Of a DNA stretch of 64,000 nucleotides, positions 27,996 through 38,957 are shown piece after piece. The first letter of the stretch is position 1. Every line of letters begins with the position of its first letter. The stretch is from [Haemophilus] felis (lineage in GTDB: Bacteria > Pseudomonadota > Gammaproteobacteria > Enterobacterales > Pasteurellaceae). A model generated the notes under the pieces. That model saw only the letters and a program-made list of their open reading frames with translations. It was not told the DNA's origin and made no database searches. Position numbers and translations under genes: made by a program. The stretch is taken from positions 1-64,000 of the forward strand of contig MUYB01000040.1 of the NCBI GenBank assembly GCA_002015125.1. Direction: 5' to 3'.

Positions 27996-30029
27996 TTAAT
28001 TAACTGTATTTTTTTGCGGCTCAATTTGTAAGAAATCGACCGCAATTTGCTCAGCTTCTTTTAAATAGAAATCGGGTGCTTCGTAGTCTTTTGGTAAATC
28101 ATCTAAATTTTTCAATGTTTTTTTACCTTCACGTTTGAAGCGTTCATTCAAATCTTTTAAACGTCTTGCATCATCTTGCTCATTCTCGGCTTTACGCTTT
28201 TGATAATTCAAGGATAAATATTTACGTTCACGTCGCTCATCTCTGATTTTTAATGTTTTATTTAAAGCTACAAACTCAGGATCTTTCGCTATACGCTCTT
28301 CATGTTTACGAATCAGCAACGGCAAAAAGTCTCGAACTTGCCCAACTTCAAAATAATGCGCCGCAGGGATCTTATCCCAAGGCAATGCATTATCTTCTTT
28401 CTCCTCACCATATTCTTTTTCATCAATAGTCTTAGGGAAACCAATATCCGCAGAAACCCCTTTTAACTGGGTACTACCGCCATCGATACGATAGAACTTT
28501 TGAATAGTATGCTGAGTCGAACCTAAATCTTTAGAATTCCAATCTAGAGAAGAACGCAAATCGCTATTTTGCTGTACCGTTCCTTTACCAAAGGTATTTT
28601 GTCCCAAAATAATACCGCGATTGTAATCCTGAATGGCTGCTGCAAAAATTTCTGAAGCAGAAGCACTATAGCGATCAATCATCACAAAAAGGGGACCCGC
28701 ATAAACCAATGCAGAATCAGGATCCCGATGTGCTCGAATTTGTTGAAAGGCATCTCTCACTTGAACAATAGGACCATCGCTAATAAACAAACCACTTAGC
28801 TCCACCGCTTCATTCAACGCACCACCACCATTTTCACGTAGATCAACAATAAGCGCATCTAACTGTTTAGCTTCCGCCTCTTGTAATAAATTACGCACAT
28901 CTTTTGTTAAGCCACTGTAAAAGCCTGGAATCTTAATTGATGCGATTTTCTTACCGTCCACAGTATTTACAGTTAATTTAGCAGCTTGATCTTCCAAGCG
29001 CACTTTATCTCTGACTAAGGTAACAATCTTGGTTTTTCCACCCTTAGCAGGTTCAATTTCCAAACGAACTTTTGTGCCTTTTTTACCTTTAATTTTGTCC
29101 ACAACATCATCTAAACGCCAACCAATAACATCCTCAATCTCACCTGTTGCTTGACCGACCCCCACAATTTTATCGTCTGGTTTTAACTTTTTGCTACGCT
29201 CTGCAGGAGCACCAGGAACTAAGGATTTAATGACAGTCTCATCATCTTCATTTTGAAATAAGGTTGCTCCAATTCCTTCTAAGGATAAAGACATACTTTC
29301 TTTAAAACTTTTTGCACTGCGAGGTGCTAAATAGCTCGTATGAGGATCAATTTCTCTAGCAAAGGCATTCAGATAAATCTGCACAATATCATCAGATTTG
29401 GTTTGCGTCAGACGGCGAATTGCAGTGTTATAACGATTAACCAATTTTTTCTTAATTTCTGGCCATTTTTTGCCTTTTAACTTGAGGTTAATCACATCAT
29501 TTTTAACGCGCTCCGTCCATAATCTATCCAATTCAGCAAATGTTTTCGGCCATTCAGCCTTTTCTCTATCAATTTCAATTTGATCATTTTGTGTTAAATC
29601 AGGCTCTTTATCCAACAGAGACAACGCATATTGATAGCGCTCATAACGTTTTTTCGCCATTGTTTGATACATTTCAAAAGCAATACTTAAATCCGCTTTA
29701 TTCAAGGCATCATCTAATTGAGAAGCAAAACGCATTTGCATTTCCTCAATTTCATTTTGCAAGAAGTGATTACGGCTATAGTCCAGCGACTTTAAATAAC
29801 GAAAGAAAATTTTTTGCGAAAAATCATCATTTAATTCAAAGCGGCGATAATGATATTGAGTTAAACGTTGAGTTGTTCTAAATACTGCGGTTTTATTCTC
29901 TTCTGTGGGCATTGGGAGAACAATTTCACTTAATTTTAATTTAGGAGCTACCGCTAAAACAGAATTAAAATTCAAACAAGTTAATGCGAACACACTGAGA
30001 ACATAAGCTTTGCCATTAAACCACTTCAT
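27996..30029 (-). CDS. prc: Tail-specific periplasmic protease Prc
   Basis: 677 aa (E. coli 682). Signal peptide to about residue 26 (NSVLAVAPK). A helical domain precedes a PDZ domain (about 230-330, EGIGATLFQNEDDETVIKSL). The S41 catalytic region shows the Ser-Lys dyad: Ser in DRYSASASEIFAAAIQDY and Lys in GQNTFGKGTVQQ. It trims C-termini of periplasmic substrates such as PBP3 and, with NlpI, endopeptidases like MepS. It lies downstream of proQ on the same strand, as in E. coli. Confidence 0.97.
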   Translation of the reverse strand: MKWFNGKAYVLSVFALTCLNFNSVLAVAPKLKLSEIVLPMPTEENKTAVFRTTQRLTQYHYRRFELNDDFSQKIFFRYLKSLDYSRNHFLQNEIEEMQMRFASQLDDALNKADLSIAFEMYQTMAKKRYERYQYALSLLDKEPDLTQNDQIEIDREKAEWPKTFAELDRLWTERVKNDVINLKLKGKKWPEIKKKLVNRYNTAIRRLTQTKSDDIVQIYLNAFAREIDPHTSYLAPRSAKSFKESMSLSLEGIGATLFQNEDDETVIKSLVPGAPAERSKKLKPDDKIVGVGQATGEIEDVIGWRLDDVVDKIKGKKGTKVRLEIEPAKGGKTKIVTLVRDKVRLEDQAAKLTVNTVDGKKIASIKIPGFYSGLTKDVRNLLQEAEAKQLDALIVDLRENGGGALNEAVELSGLFISDGPIVQVRDAFQQIRAHRDPDSALVYAGPLFVMIDRYSASASEIFAAAIQDYNRGIILGQNTFGKGTVQQNSDLRSSLDWNSKDLGSTQHTIQKFYRIDGGSTQLKGVSADIGFPKTIDEKEYGEEKEDNALPWDKIPAAHYFEVGQVRDFLPLLIRKHEERIAKDPEFVALNKTLKIRDERRERKYLSLNYQKRKAENEQDDARRLKDLNERFKREGKKTLKNLDDLPKDYEAPDFYLKEAEQIAVDFLQIEPQKNTVN

Positions 30030-30063
30030 ATCATCCTTCTCGAATCAAATTAATTTATACACG

Positions 30064-30092
30064 AAAAATGCCTTCAATTTAGAAGGCATTTT
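30064..30092 (-). terminator. Hairpin between proQ and prc
   Basis: AAAATGCCTTC / GAAGGCATTTTT stem; on the minus strand it ends in a T-run, so it would attenuate proQ transcripts before prc. Confidence 0.7.
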
Positions 30093-30105
30093 GTTTCAAT
30101 TACAT

Positions 30106-30717
30106 TTAGTTAAACAAACGATCTGGAGTTACACTAATAATTAAGCCATTATTAAGTTGAACTCTAGCAGATTCTTTTGATAATTCCACAACCACGGCGT
30201 TATTTGCTTTATCGCCGACTTTCACTTTGACTAATGAACCTTCCATCAACTGAGAAAAATCTACTGCCGTTAAATTAATTTTGTCTTTACGCACAGATTT
30301 GGCGACATTAGTTTTATTTTCTTTTTTTACAAAACGAGGGCGTTTTTTATTTGCATTTAAGGCTTTTTCTGCAGCTTTTTTCTCAGTTACTTTCGCTTTT
30401 GATTCCGCCAATTGCGTTGCAGCGTGCTCTGCCTGCTCCTGTTCAATAACGCCACAAGGTTGGCCTTGTAAATCCACACGCTCAGCGCCTTCTCGACAAG
30501 CATGTAAATAACGCCAGTTATTTGTGTAGGCTCTAATTGCTTGACGTAATTGTGTTTTACTTACGCGTTCGTCATCTTTCAGCGCTTCTGCTAACTCTTG
30601 AAATAAACCAATTTTTAGAGGTTTAGCTTCGCCTGCAACGGAAAAACAAAGAGGAAATTTCTCCGCTAAATATGCGATGATTTCTTTATTATTTGTTAAC
30701 TTCTGAACATCTGTCAT
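30106..30717 (-). CDS. proQ: RNA chaperone ProQ
   Basis: 203 aa. The N-terminal FinO domain (about 1-120) has EIIAYLAEKFPLCF and LRQAIRAYTNNWRYLHACR. A Lys/Ala-rich linker follows (about 125-150), then a small C-terminal Tudor-like domain (MEGSLVKVKVGDKANNAVVV). ProQ binds the 3' ends and structured regions of sRNAs and mRNAs. It is divergent from letA and upstream of prc, the conserved order. Confidence 0.95.
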   Translation of the reverse strand: MTDVQKLTNNKEIIAYLAEKFPLCFSVAGEAKPLKIGLFQELAEALKDDERVSKTQLRQAIRAYTNNWRYLHACREGAERVDLQGQPCGVIEQEQAEHAATQLAESKAKVTEKKAAEKALNANKKRPRFVKKENKTNVAKSVRKDKINLTAVDFSQLMEGSLVKVKVGDKANNAVVVELSKESARVQLNNGLIISVTPDRLFN

Positions 30718-30933
30718 TATAAATTCCTAGTACTTATTTAAAGGATAAAAAAACCGCTATAGTTTAGCTTACTTTAAGAAAAAATGGCAATTATAAATCC
30801 ATTCGGACAAGCTTTTATTTCTTATTTCCTATAGCTTTAGCAATCAAATTTGTAAGCCATTTTGGTTCTATTCCCAAAAACCTGGAAGTAGGCTAGAATG
30901 CCGAACCATTTCCACTTCAATAACTAAGACATA

Positions 30934-32178
30934 ATGACAGCAGTCTCTATTAAAAAACGGGAATACACCTGTTGCCTCACTTGCAACGAAGTTGTGTCGA
31001 TTCCTACTTTAAATCCCCAAGAATTTGCTAAATGTCCTCGCTGTCATACTTTACTGAGAACACAAAAAAAATGGTCATTAACGCGTTGTACTTTTATCGC
31101 CTGTGGCATATTGTTATTGATACCATTTGCGCTATTTTCTCCATTAATCAGCCTTAATTTATTTGGTTCACCAATTGATGCTTCCGTGTGGTCTGGCATA
31201 TGGAAAATGGCCACAGAAGACTACGCTTACACGGCGTTTTTAGTCTTTCTTTGTGCGGTATTTATTCCTATTTGTTTTGCTTTGCTCATTATCGGATTAA
31301 AAATTGCAGATGTACTTCAAATTAAACCGCGCCACATATTATTAACACTAGGTTATGTAAAACCCTGGGTAATGTTAGATGTTTATCTAATCTCTCTTTT
31401 AGTAACCATGTTTAAAGTTAGGCAATATGCTGAACTCAATGTAAACTTTTATATTATTGCTTTTGTTTTTATTACTATTTTAGTTACATTACTTTTTATT
31501 CACTTAAATATAAAAACCTTATGGGAATATTTCTATCCTGAGCAAACTTTGTTATCTGATTTCTCACCTCAGGAGAATATATGTTGTTGCTCAAAATGCG
31601 AGTACAGTTTTGTATTAACTCATAATGTTGAAAAAGAGAGTTCTTGTCCGCGTTGTAACACAAAAATAAATTCACCAACTCAAGAAAGTTTACAGGCAGT
31701 TTGGGCAACATTACTTACAGGCATCATTATGCTATTTCCTGCCAATTTCCTTCCAATATCAGTAGTATATGTCAATGGTGTAGCCACTGAAGATACACTC
31801 ATGTCTGGTGTGCTTGGTTTTATATCATCAGGCAATTATTTCATTGCATTTATTGTTTTTACCGCAAGTATTTTTGTTCCAATAAGCAAAGTTGCTATTA
31901 TGTTGTATTTGCTAATATGTGTTCATTTTAATCTCAGACATTCAATAAAATGGAAAATGCGTTTATTGCATTTCGTGCATTTTATTGGGCGCTGGTCAAT
32001 GCTAGATTTATTTGTTTTAGCCTTAATGATGTCTCTCGTAACTAGAGGGCAAATTATTGATTTTTCTGTGGGTCCTGCTGCATTTTATTTTGGTATCGCA
32101 GTATTTCTCACGATGATTTCTAGTTCATTATTTGATAGCCGTTTAATTTGGAAAATCTATGACAACCCAACAAGATAA
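30934..32178 (+). CDS. letA: LetA (YebS), PqiA-family inner-membrane protein
   Basis: 414 aa with two PqiA repeats, each starting with a zinc-ribbon (CLTCNEV...CPRCHTLL and CSKCEYSF...CPRCNTKI) followed by four membrane helices. It is the inner-membrane partner of the MCE protein LetB and should move lipids into or out of its tunnel. Size and the proQ-prc neighbourhood fit YebS/LetA rather than PqiA. Its end overlaps letB by 20 nt. Confidence 0.88.
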   Translation: MTAVSIKKREYTCCLTCNEVVSIPTLNPQEFAKCPRCHTLLRTQKKWSLTRCTFIACGILLLIPFALFSPLISLNLFGSPIDASVWSGIWKMATEDYAYTAFLVFLCAVFIPICFALLIIGLKIADVLQIKPRHILLTLGYVKPWVMLDVYLISLLVTMFKVRQYAELNVNFYIIAFVFITILVTLLFIHLNIKTLWEYFYPEQTLLSDFSPQENICCCSKCEYSFVLTHNVEKESSCPRCNTKINSPTQESLQAVWATLLTGIIMLFPANFLPISVVYVNGVATEDTLMSGVLGFISSGNYFIAFIVFTASIFVPISKVAIMLYLLICVHFNLRHSIKWKMRLLHFVHFIGRWSMLDLFVLALMMSLVTRGQIIDFSVGPAAFYFGIAVFLTMISSSLFDSRLIWKIYDNPTR

Positions 32179-34798
32179 TTCAATTCAAAAAATTTACCCA
32201 AGTGCAAAAGCCAATATCAAAAAAACAAAACGCATTTCACCATTTTGGCTACTGCCCTTTATCGCCCTCTGCATTGGCGCTGTATTATTTTTCCAAATAA
32301 TACAAGAACAGGGTACCAGCATAAAAATCACTTTCCAAAATGGAAATGGGTTAATTGCAGGCAAAACCCAAATTCGCTACCAAGGCTTACAAATAGGCGT
32401 GGTGAAAAAAGTCAACTTCACTCAAGATCTTAAATTCGTTGAAGTTAGCGCCAATATCTATCCTGAAGCTAAAAAATTGCTACGCGAAAACACGAAATTT
32501 TGGATTGTAAAACCAACGGCATCTTTAGCAGGTATATCTGGTATAGATGCTTTAGTTTCAGGTAATTACATTACTTTACAGCCTGGCGACGGTAGTTATG
32601 AAGATGAATTTGTCGCCCAAACAGAAGGCCCAATTACCCAAGTTAATGATGGCGATTTACTGATCCATTTAGTTTCAGATGATTTAGGTTCTATTTCTAT
32701 TGGTGCATCGGTTTATTTTAAAAAACTTCCTGTGGGAAAAATCTCTAGCTATCGCTTTATCAACAATGGACAAAAAGTCGAAATTGACCTTTTAATTGAT
32801 AAAACCTATGCACAGTTTGTTAAAAAAGAAAGTTATTTCTGGAATATTAGCGGCTTAAATGCCAATGTGGGAATAAATGGAATCAATATCAATTTAGATA
32901 GCTTAAATGCTTTAGTGCAAGGTGCTGTTGCTTTTGACTCGCCTGACAACAGCGAACATGCGCAAAGTGGCGATAAATTTACCTTATTTGCGAATTATCA
33001 AGCTGCACAACGCGGTGCAGAAATCCGTCTAGCTTTGCCTAAAACAATCAACCTGCAAGAAGGACAAGCAGAGTTATATTATAAAAATCGCTCCATAGGG
33101 GTACTTTCTCGAGTTATCAGCAAAGAGGAATCTTCACACAATGAAGGCATTTTACTGGTTGATCCAAATCTAATCCATTTATTCAATACCCATAGCCATA
33201 TTGTTTTACGCAATAAAAATTTAAATTTGCGTAATCTAAGTAATATTTCAAATCTACTTAAAGGGGAATACTTAGAATTAATTTCTGGTAATGGCGAAGC
33301 GAAAAAAGATTTTACCCTACTAAAAGAAAATGAATTATTGTTACAGCAGCCTAATACTCTTGTTTTGTACCTTAAAGCACCTAAAACCTATGGAATCAAT
33401 GAAGGGCAAGGAATCTATTACAATGATGTTTATATTGGCCAAGTTATAGAACAACATTTAGATATTGAGGGCGTAACCTTTAAAATTGGCATAGCTGAAA
33501 AATATAAACATTTAATTCGCCAAGATACTCAATTTATTGCGGATTCAAATTTAGATGTCAAATTAGATACTAATGGATTGGAAATTAACGTCAATGCACC
33601 TGATAAATGGTTACGCGGAGGTATTCGAGTTATAACGGGTAAAAAAAATGCTCCTCATACTCATGAAACCTACCCTCTTTTTAAAGATCTTTATCACGCG
33701 GAAGCTGGAATCACAAATGATGAGCTGCGTCCGACGCTAACTCTTACCAGTAAAACACACCCAAATCTGGATAAAAATGCCTTAGTACTTTATCAAGGGT
33801 ATGAAGTGGGTAAAGTCCTATCCCTACGTCCAACGAGCAAACAATTTGAAATTGATGTTTATATTTATCCAAAACATCAACATTTACTCGCAGATACAAG
33901 TCAATTCTGGATAGAAAGCGCAGCTAAGATTGACATTAGTACAAAAGGAATAAGCATTGAAGCGCAACCTTTCAATAAGATTTTAAGAGGCGCGATAAGC
34001 TTTGATAAAACCGATACTCCGCGCAATAACATACTATATGAGAGCGAATTAAAAGCGAAATCCACAGGAAAGCAACTTACGCTCATAACAGATAATGCCA
34101 AAAACCTAAGCAAAGGAACTGCATTACGTTACTTAGGACTAGATGTCGGGGAAATTGATGAAATACAACTCAATAAAAATAATCAAGAAATTATAATAAA
34201 GGCCTTAATTCACTTGGACTACATGAAGCTAATTGCAAAAGAAGGAAGTGAGTTTAAACTCATTACCCCTCAATTAGGTATTACTGGCGTAGAAAATCTT
34301 GATAGCGTGCTGCAACCCTATATTGAGGTTGTGCCTGGAAATGGAAAATTAAAAAATCAATTTAGGCTACAAAAAAGTACAACATCAATTGATTACAGCA
34401 CTGGTTTAGCATTAGTGCTCGAAACCACTGATGCTTCAAATATCACACAAGGCGCACCAGTTCTCTACCGAGGAATAGAAGTTGGGCTGATAACAAAACG
34501 AGAACTAAATAAATTAGGTGATCGCGTATTCGTTCATATTGTTATTGAACGAAAATACCAACATCTCGTGCGTAAAAACACAGAATTTTGGATATCTTCA
34601 GGCTACGATGTCAATATTGGTCTAAGTGGTGCAGAAATCCGTACTGGTTCAATGGAACAACTATTAAAAGGCGGTATATCTTTCTCCACTCCGGAAAGCA
34701 AAATAATAGAAGCACCAGCAAAAGCTGGTCAACACTTCCTTCTACAAAGCAAAAAACCAACACAGGCTGAAAAATGGGGAAGTGGCGCATTGCAATAG
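32159..34798 (+). CDS. letB: LetB (YebT), multi-MCE-domain lipid-transport tunnel protein
   Basis: 879 aa, the length of E. coli LetB (877) and well above PqiB (546). One N-terminal membrane anchor (about 24-46, SPFWLLPFIALCIGAVLFF) precedes about seven MCE domains, recognisable by repeated blocks such as GLIAGKTQIRYQGLQIGVV, GTALRYLGLDVGEI and GAPVLYRGIEVGLI. Seven stacked MCE rings form a hydrophobic tunnel across the periplasm for phospholipids. It starts inside letA, so the two are coupled. Confidence 0.92.
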   Translation: MTTQQDNSIQKIYPSAKANIKKTKRISPFWLLPFIALCIGAVLFFQIIQEQGTSIKITFQNGNGLIAGKTQIRYQGLQIGVVKKVNFTQDLKFVEVSANIYPEAKKLLRENTKFWIVKPTASLAGISGIDALVSGNYITLQPGDGSYEDEFVAQTEGPITQVNDGDLLIHLVSDDLGSISIGASVYFKKLPVGKISSYRFINNGQKVEIDLLIDKTYAQFVKKESYFWNISGLNANVGINGININLDSLNALVQGAVAFDSPDNSEHAQSGDKFTLFANYQAAQRGAEIRLALPKTINLQEGQAELYYKNRSIGVLSRVISKEESSHNEGILLVDPNLIHLFNTHSHIVLRNKNLNLRNLSNISNLLKGEYLELISGNGEAKKDFTLLKENELLLQQPNTLVLYLKAPKTYGINEGQGIYYNDVYIGQVIEQHLDIEGVTFKIGIAEKYKHLIRQDTQFIADSNLDVKLDTNGLEINVNAPDKWLRGGIRVITGKKNAPHTHETYPLFKDLYHAEAGITNDELRPTLTLTSKTHPNLDKNALVLYQGYEVGKVLSLRPTSKQFEIDVYIYPKHQHLLADTSQFWIESAAKIDISTKGISIEAQPFNKILRGAISFDKTDTPRNNILYESELKAKSTGKQLTLITDNAKNLSKGTALRYLGLDVGEIDEIQLNKNNQEIIIKALIHLDYMKLIAKEGSEFKLITPQLGITGVENLDSVLQPYIEVVPGNGKLKNQFRLQKSTTSIDYSTGLALVLETTDASNITQGAPVLYRGIEVGLITKRELNKLGDRVFVHIVIERKYQHLVRKNTEFWISSGYDVNIGLSGAEIRTGSMEQLLKGGISFSTPESKIIEAPAKAGQHFLLQSKKPTQAEKWGSGALQ

Positions 34799-34807
34799 CT
34801 CAAAATA

Positions 34808-34840
34808 AAAAGGTGGCTTAACTCACTAAGCCACCATTTT
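34808..34840. terminator. Bidirectional terminator between letB and the acyltransferase
   Basis: GGTGGCTTA and TAAGCCACC pair around ACTCAC, with A-run before and T-run after, between converging genes. Confidence 0.85.
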
Positions 34841-34857
34841 CGTTAATGATTTACTTT

Positions 34858-36715
34858 TCAATTTGAATACAATATTTCAACATCTTTCAATCCAAGAATT
34901 CTTTCATGTTGGTGAAATAACACACCTAAATAATAAGATCCAAATGCAGTAAAATGATCTTGATCGCTATAAAGCAATTTTCCCTCTGCATATATTTGCT
35001 TACCTAAATATTGGGTGGCATCCACCCAAGTAACATTCGGAATATCTTTGATTAGTTCGTAAATCGCGGCATTGCTAGCACGTCGATCACCTAATTCTTC
35101 AATTGGTGCAAGATATCGATCTAACCCATATTTTTGTAAAGATATATTTCTCATCGCGGAGCGATTTAACGAAATATTATCTGCAAAAACATACACTTTT
35201 TTATCTTTAGCTAAAAATTCCACCATTCTCTTAAAGCGCGCATCAAAATCAGGTAACACAAAATTTTCTGGCGCAAAGCGAGGGATTGGCGAATCACCGC
35301 GTTTTAGCGCATAAAATGCGGAAATAAACACGACAGGATAATTCTGTATTTTCTGCCAATTCTCTTGACATGGCTTTTTCTGTTCAATTTGGTAATTGGT
35401 ATCAACAAATAGCATACAATCACCTAAACCCAATATATCGGAGCGCCAACCTTCTTTCGAACCAACATAATTTAAAAACTCAGATAAATGACCAGCATGA
35501 GAATCACCAATAGTAATAATTTTGCTAGGAATATCTAAATTTTTATAAGAAACATTAATCACATTTGATGCTTTTTGTGCTTGTTCTTTTTCTTTTAAAT
35601 AATGCTTAACCGAAAAGTTATAACCAAACACAATCAGTGAAGGGATAAGATATAAATAAAAAAGAGATTTTTTAAAAGTTAACTTAGATTTTCTTATAGG
35701 TTGTTCCAAAAAAACGATAACTTAAAAATGAGAATAAAAAACTTAATATAACAATATTTAAAATCGCAAACAAAGAAAGTGACTTTTCTCCTGTAATATA
35801 GAATGAAAATGAAATAAAAACCCAATGAAACAAATACAATGAATAGGACAACTTCCCAATAAAAACTAAAGGTTTTGATGATAAGAATGCATTTACAAAT
35901 GAGGGCAAAGATGAAAAATAAATTACTATGGCAGTTAAAATGCAAGGCAATAACAGGTATAAACCAGGTAAAAATGGCATCCCTTTGTGATAAAAAAACA
36001 ACGTCAACAACAATCCAACAAATCCCAAGTTCAACATTATTTTTGCATGACGATTTGCTTTCTTCTCAAGAAGTGCCAAATAAGAACCGACTAAAAGCTC
36101 AGGAAAACGAATAAAAGAAATATAATAGGTATTATGCAATCGAACTAAATCATATCCTGATTTTGGAATGAATGACATTAGCATAAAACATAAAAATAAC
36201 CATAAAATTAACTTCTTAAAAAAGAGGGATTTATACCGCTTATATCCCCAAACCAATAAAAGAGGGAAAATTAGATAAAATTGCTCCTCTACCGCAAGAG
36301 ACCATATATGTAATACAGGATTTTCGTTAGCACTCAAATCAAAATAACTTTGTCCATGCGCAAAATAAAAATTGGATAAAAACACAAATGATAACTCAAT
36401 TGTTTTACGTAACTGCTCAGTCTCTTCGTAAAGAAATAGTGCAGATGCGATAACAGAGACCATTGCAATAGTAAAAATAAAAACGGGATAAATTCTTTTA
36501 ATCCGTCTATTATAAAAATTCAAATAGGAAAATTTATCACTCGTAATATCTTGAACCAAAATAGAAGTGATTAAATACCCAGAAATAACAAAAAATATAT
36601 CAACGCCCAAATATCCACCAGGTAATAACTCAGGATCTAAATGAAATACCATTACTGCGAGAACAGCTATTGCCCTCAATCCATCAACTTCTGGACGATA
36701 ACTCAAACTAGACAT
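34858..36715 (-). pseudogene. oafA: AT3-SGNH O-acyltransferase (OafA-like), split by a T7 frameshift
   Basis: Two overlapping frames together give a typical ~619-aa AT3-SGNH protein. The first (36715-35684, 343 aa) is the ten-helix acyltransferase-3 domain: SYRPEVDGLRAIAVLAVMVF, the conserved Phe-His in MVFHLD, and YLGVDIFFVISGYLI. The second (35709-34858, 283 aa) continues SYRF-LEQPIRKSK into a membrane helix and a periplasmic SGNH domain with GDSHAGH and DQDHF. The break is a run of seven T (minus strand, 35708-35714); six T would join them. Such enzymes O-acetylate LPS or capsule. It may be phase-variable, a recent mutation, or a sequencing error. Confidence 0.85.
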
Positions 36716-36885
36716 AATGTTTCCTATAGTTACTTATTAAGCTTCAATTCTACTCTATTTATGCAAATGATAAAAAAATAATTTTTGCGATCTTGCTTCC
36801 AAAATTACATTTCGCTGCTTGGTGAAAAATGAAATTTCAGTACTGTGGTGAGGTTTTACTTTAAATTTCACTAAGCGAGGGAAAA

Positions 36886-37701
36886 ATGAAATATTATTTA
36901 GCTTTTTTATTTGGTGCATATATTGCCGTTGCAAATGCACAAGCCCCTCAGATGATGCTATTAGAAAGTTACAAAAATCAAAATGTGCAAGGATGGGTGA
37001 TGAGCGAAAAACTTGACGGCGTTAGGGGATACTGGAATGGCGATAAATTATATAGCCGTCAGGGTATGCAGTTGTCGCCGCCGTCTTATTTCACACAAGA
37101 TTTTCCGCCCTTTGCCATTGACGGCGAAATTTTTAGCCAACGCAATGAATTTGAAAAAATCTCCTCCATTGTGCGTTCTCAGCAAGATAAAGGCTGGTCG
37201 CAACTTAAACTCTATGTTTTTGATGTACCTAGCGCCGACGGCAATTTGTTTGAACGCTTGGCACAGTTGAAACAATATTTGAAGGATCACCCGACGCCCT
37301 ATATTGAAATTATTGAGCAAATTCCCATCAAAAACTGGCAACAAGTGCAAGAAAAATTAAGAGAAGTAGAACGTGGCGGCGGTGAAGGATTGGTGTTGCG
37401 AAATCCAAATAGTCCTTATGAAACCAGACGCAGCAACCAAATTTTGAAATTGAAAACTGCCCAAGATGAGGAATGCACCGTCATTGCACATCATCAAGGC
37501 AAAGGACAATTTGAAAACTTTTTCGGCTCACTCACCTGCGAAAATCACCGTGGTCAATTTAAGATCGGTTCAGGATTTAACTTGAACGATCGTGCTAATC
37601 CACCACCTATCGGTTCCACAATCACTTACAAATATCGTGGATTAACAAAATCGGGCAAACCGAAATTCGCCACTTACTGGCGTGAGCGGTCGTCGCCATA
37701 A
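36886..37701 (+). CDS. Secreted ATP-dependent DNA ligase (Lig E type)
   Basis: 271 aa with a Sec signal peptide (MKYYLAFLFGAYIAVANAQA). The minimal ATP-ligase core is complete: motif I SEKLDGVRGYW (adenylated Lys42), motif III IDGEIFS, motif IV GEGLVLRNP, motif V LKLKT, and an OB-fold with GTFSYKYRG-like TITYKYRGLTKSGKPK. Periplasmic Lig E proteins occur in naturally competent Haemophilus and Neisseria; proposed roles are repair of incoming DNA or joining extracellular DNA in biofilms. The ribosome-binding site (GAGG) lies about 7 nt upstream. Confidence 0.92.
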   Translation: MKYYLAFLFGAYIAVANAQAPQMMLLESYKNQNVQGWVMSEKLDGVRGYWNGDKLYSRQGMQLSPPSYFTQDFPPFAIDGEIFSQRNEFEKISSIVRSQQDKGWSQLKLYVFDVPSADGNLFERLAQLKQYLKDHPTPYIEIIEQIPIKNWQQVQEKLREVERGGGEGLVLRNPNSPYETRRSNQILKLKTAQDEECTVIAHHQGKGQFENFFGSLTCENHRGQFKIGSGFNLNDRANPPPIGSTITYKYRGLTKSGKPKFATYWRERSSP

Positions 37702-37788
37702 TCTTGTGCTTTTTTCGCATTGTTAGTTAAGAAATTCCATTCCTTGTGCTATGATTTTTCGCTCATCATTTTTAGCAAGGAAAACACA

Positions 37789-38943
37789 ATGTCTTTGGAT
37801 TTAACCGAAATTCGCCAGCAAATTACGCAATTAGACCGCCATTTATTGAAACTGCTTTCTGAGCGTCATCGCCTTGCCTTTGACGTGGCTCGCAATAAAG
37901 AAAGCACGCAAAAGCCGCTGCGAGATTTGCCTCGTGAACAGCAGCTTCTGCAAGAGTTAATCCAGTATTCAGAACAACAAAATTATCAACTGGAAGCCGA
38001 TTATATTCGTCAAATTTTCCAGCGGATCATTGAAGACTCCGTCGCTACACAGCAAGTTTACCTTCAGCAGAAACTCAATGCTCAGCCTGATATTTGCCCC
38101 ATTGCTTTTTTAGGCAAAAGAGGATCCTATTCGCATCTTGCCGCACGCGCCTACGCCACTCGTTATCAACAGAAATGGCTTGAACTAAGCTGCGAATCTT
38201 TTGATGATATTTTTCGTAAAGTGGAAATGGGCGAAGCAAAATACGGTATTTTGCCGTTGGAAAACACCACATCGGGGGCGATAAATGAAGTATATGATTT
38301 GCTGCAACATACGGAGTTATCGTTGATCGGCGAACTCGCCTACCCTATCAAACATTGCGTTTTAGCACAGGGCGGTGCTGATTTAACGGAAATAGACACG
38401 CTGTACAGCCACCCTCAAGTGATTCAACAATGCAGTCAATTTATTAAAGATTTGGGACGAGTGCATATTAAATATTGCGAAAGTAGTTCCCATGCAATGC
38501 AATTGGTTGCCAGTTTAAATCGCCCTAATATTGCCGCACTAGGCAATGAAGACGGCGGACAGTTGTATGGCTTACAGGTGTTGAAAGCGAATATTGCCAA
38601 CCAGTCCAATAACATCACTCGGTTTATTGTCGTCGCCAAAACGCCGGTGGCGGTGTCGCCGCAAATTCATACAAAAACCCTGCTGTTAATGACGACGGCA
38701 CAAAAAGCAGGGGCGTTGGTGGATGCTTTGTTGGTGTTCAAAAATCACAATATTAATATGACCAAACTGGAATCTCGCCCCATTTACGGCAAACCGTGGG
38801 AAGAAATGTTTTATTTGGAAATTGAAGCCAATATTCACAATCCCGACACCCAACAAGCTCTGCAAGAACTACGCCAGTACAGCGGTTATTTGAAAGTGTT
38901 GGGTTGTTATCCAAGCGAAATCATCAAGCCTGTTGAAATGTAA
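37789..38943 (+). CDS. pheA: Bifunctional chorismate mutase / prephenate dehydratase (P-protein)
   Basis: About 384 aa from the ATG at 37789 (AGGAAAA upstream; the frame opens 23 codons earlier, without support). The N-terminal AroQ chorismate mutase domain is followed by the dehydratase ([33 protein letters not shown]) and a C-terminal ACT domain with the Phe-binding motif LESRPI. It commits chorismate to phenylalanine. aroG, which feeds the pathway, lies 1.7 kb away on the other strand. No leader-peptide attenuator was recognised. Confidence 0.96.
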   Translation: MSLDLTEIRQQITQLDRHLLKLLSERHRLAFDVARNKESTQKPLRDLPREQQLLQELIQYSEQQNYQLEADYIRQIFQRIIEDSVATQQVYLQQKLNAQPDICPIAFLGKRGSYSHLAARAYATRYQQKWLELSCESFDDIFRKVEMGEAKYGILPLENTTSGAINEVYDLLQHTELSLIGELAYPIKHCVLAQGGADLTEIDTLYSHPQVIQQCSQFIKDLGRVHIKYCESSSHAMQLVASLNRPNIAALGNEDGGQLYGLQVLKANIANQSNNITRFIVVAKTPVAVSPQIHTKTLLLMTTAQKAGALVDALLVFKNHNINMTKLESRPIYGKPWEEMFYLEIEANIHNPDTQQALQELRQYSGYLKVLGCYPSEIIKPVEM

Positions 38944-38957
38944 TTTCTCCACCGCAA

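Noticed and set aside
30934-34798. Naming the pair pqiA/pqiB
   Set aside because: The MCE protein has the length and number of domains of LetB (YebT), and the proQ-prc neighbourhood matches yebS-yebT.
37702-37788. Phenylalanine attenuator before pheA
   Set aside because: The upstream codons hold only three scattered Phe, and no leader terminator precedes the start.
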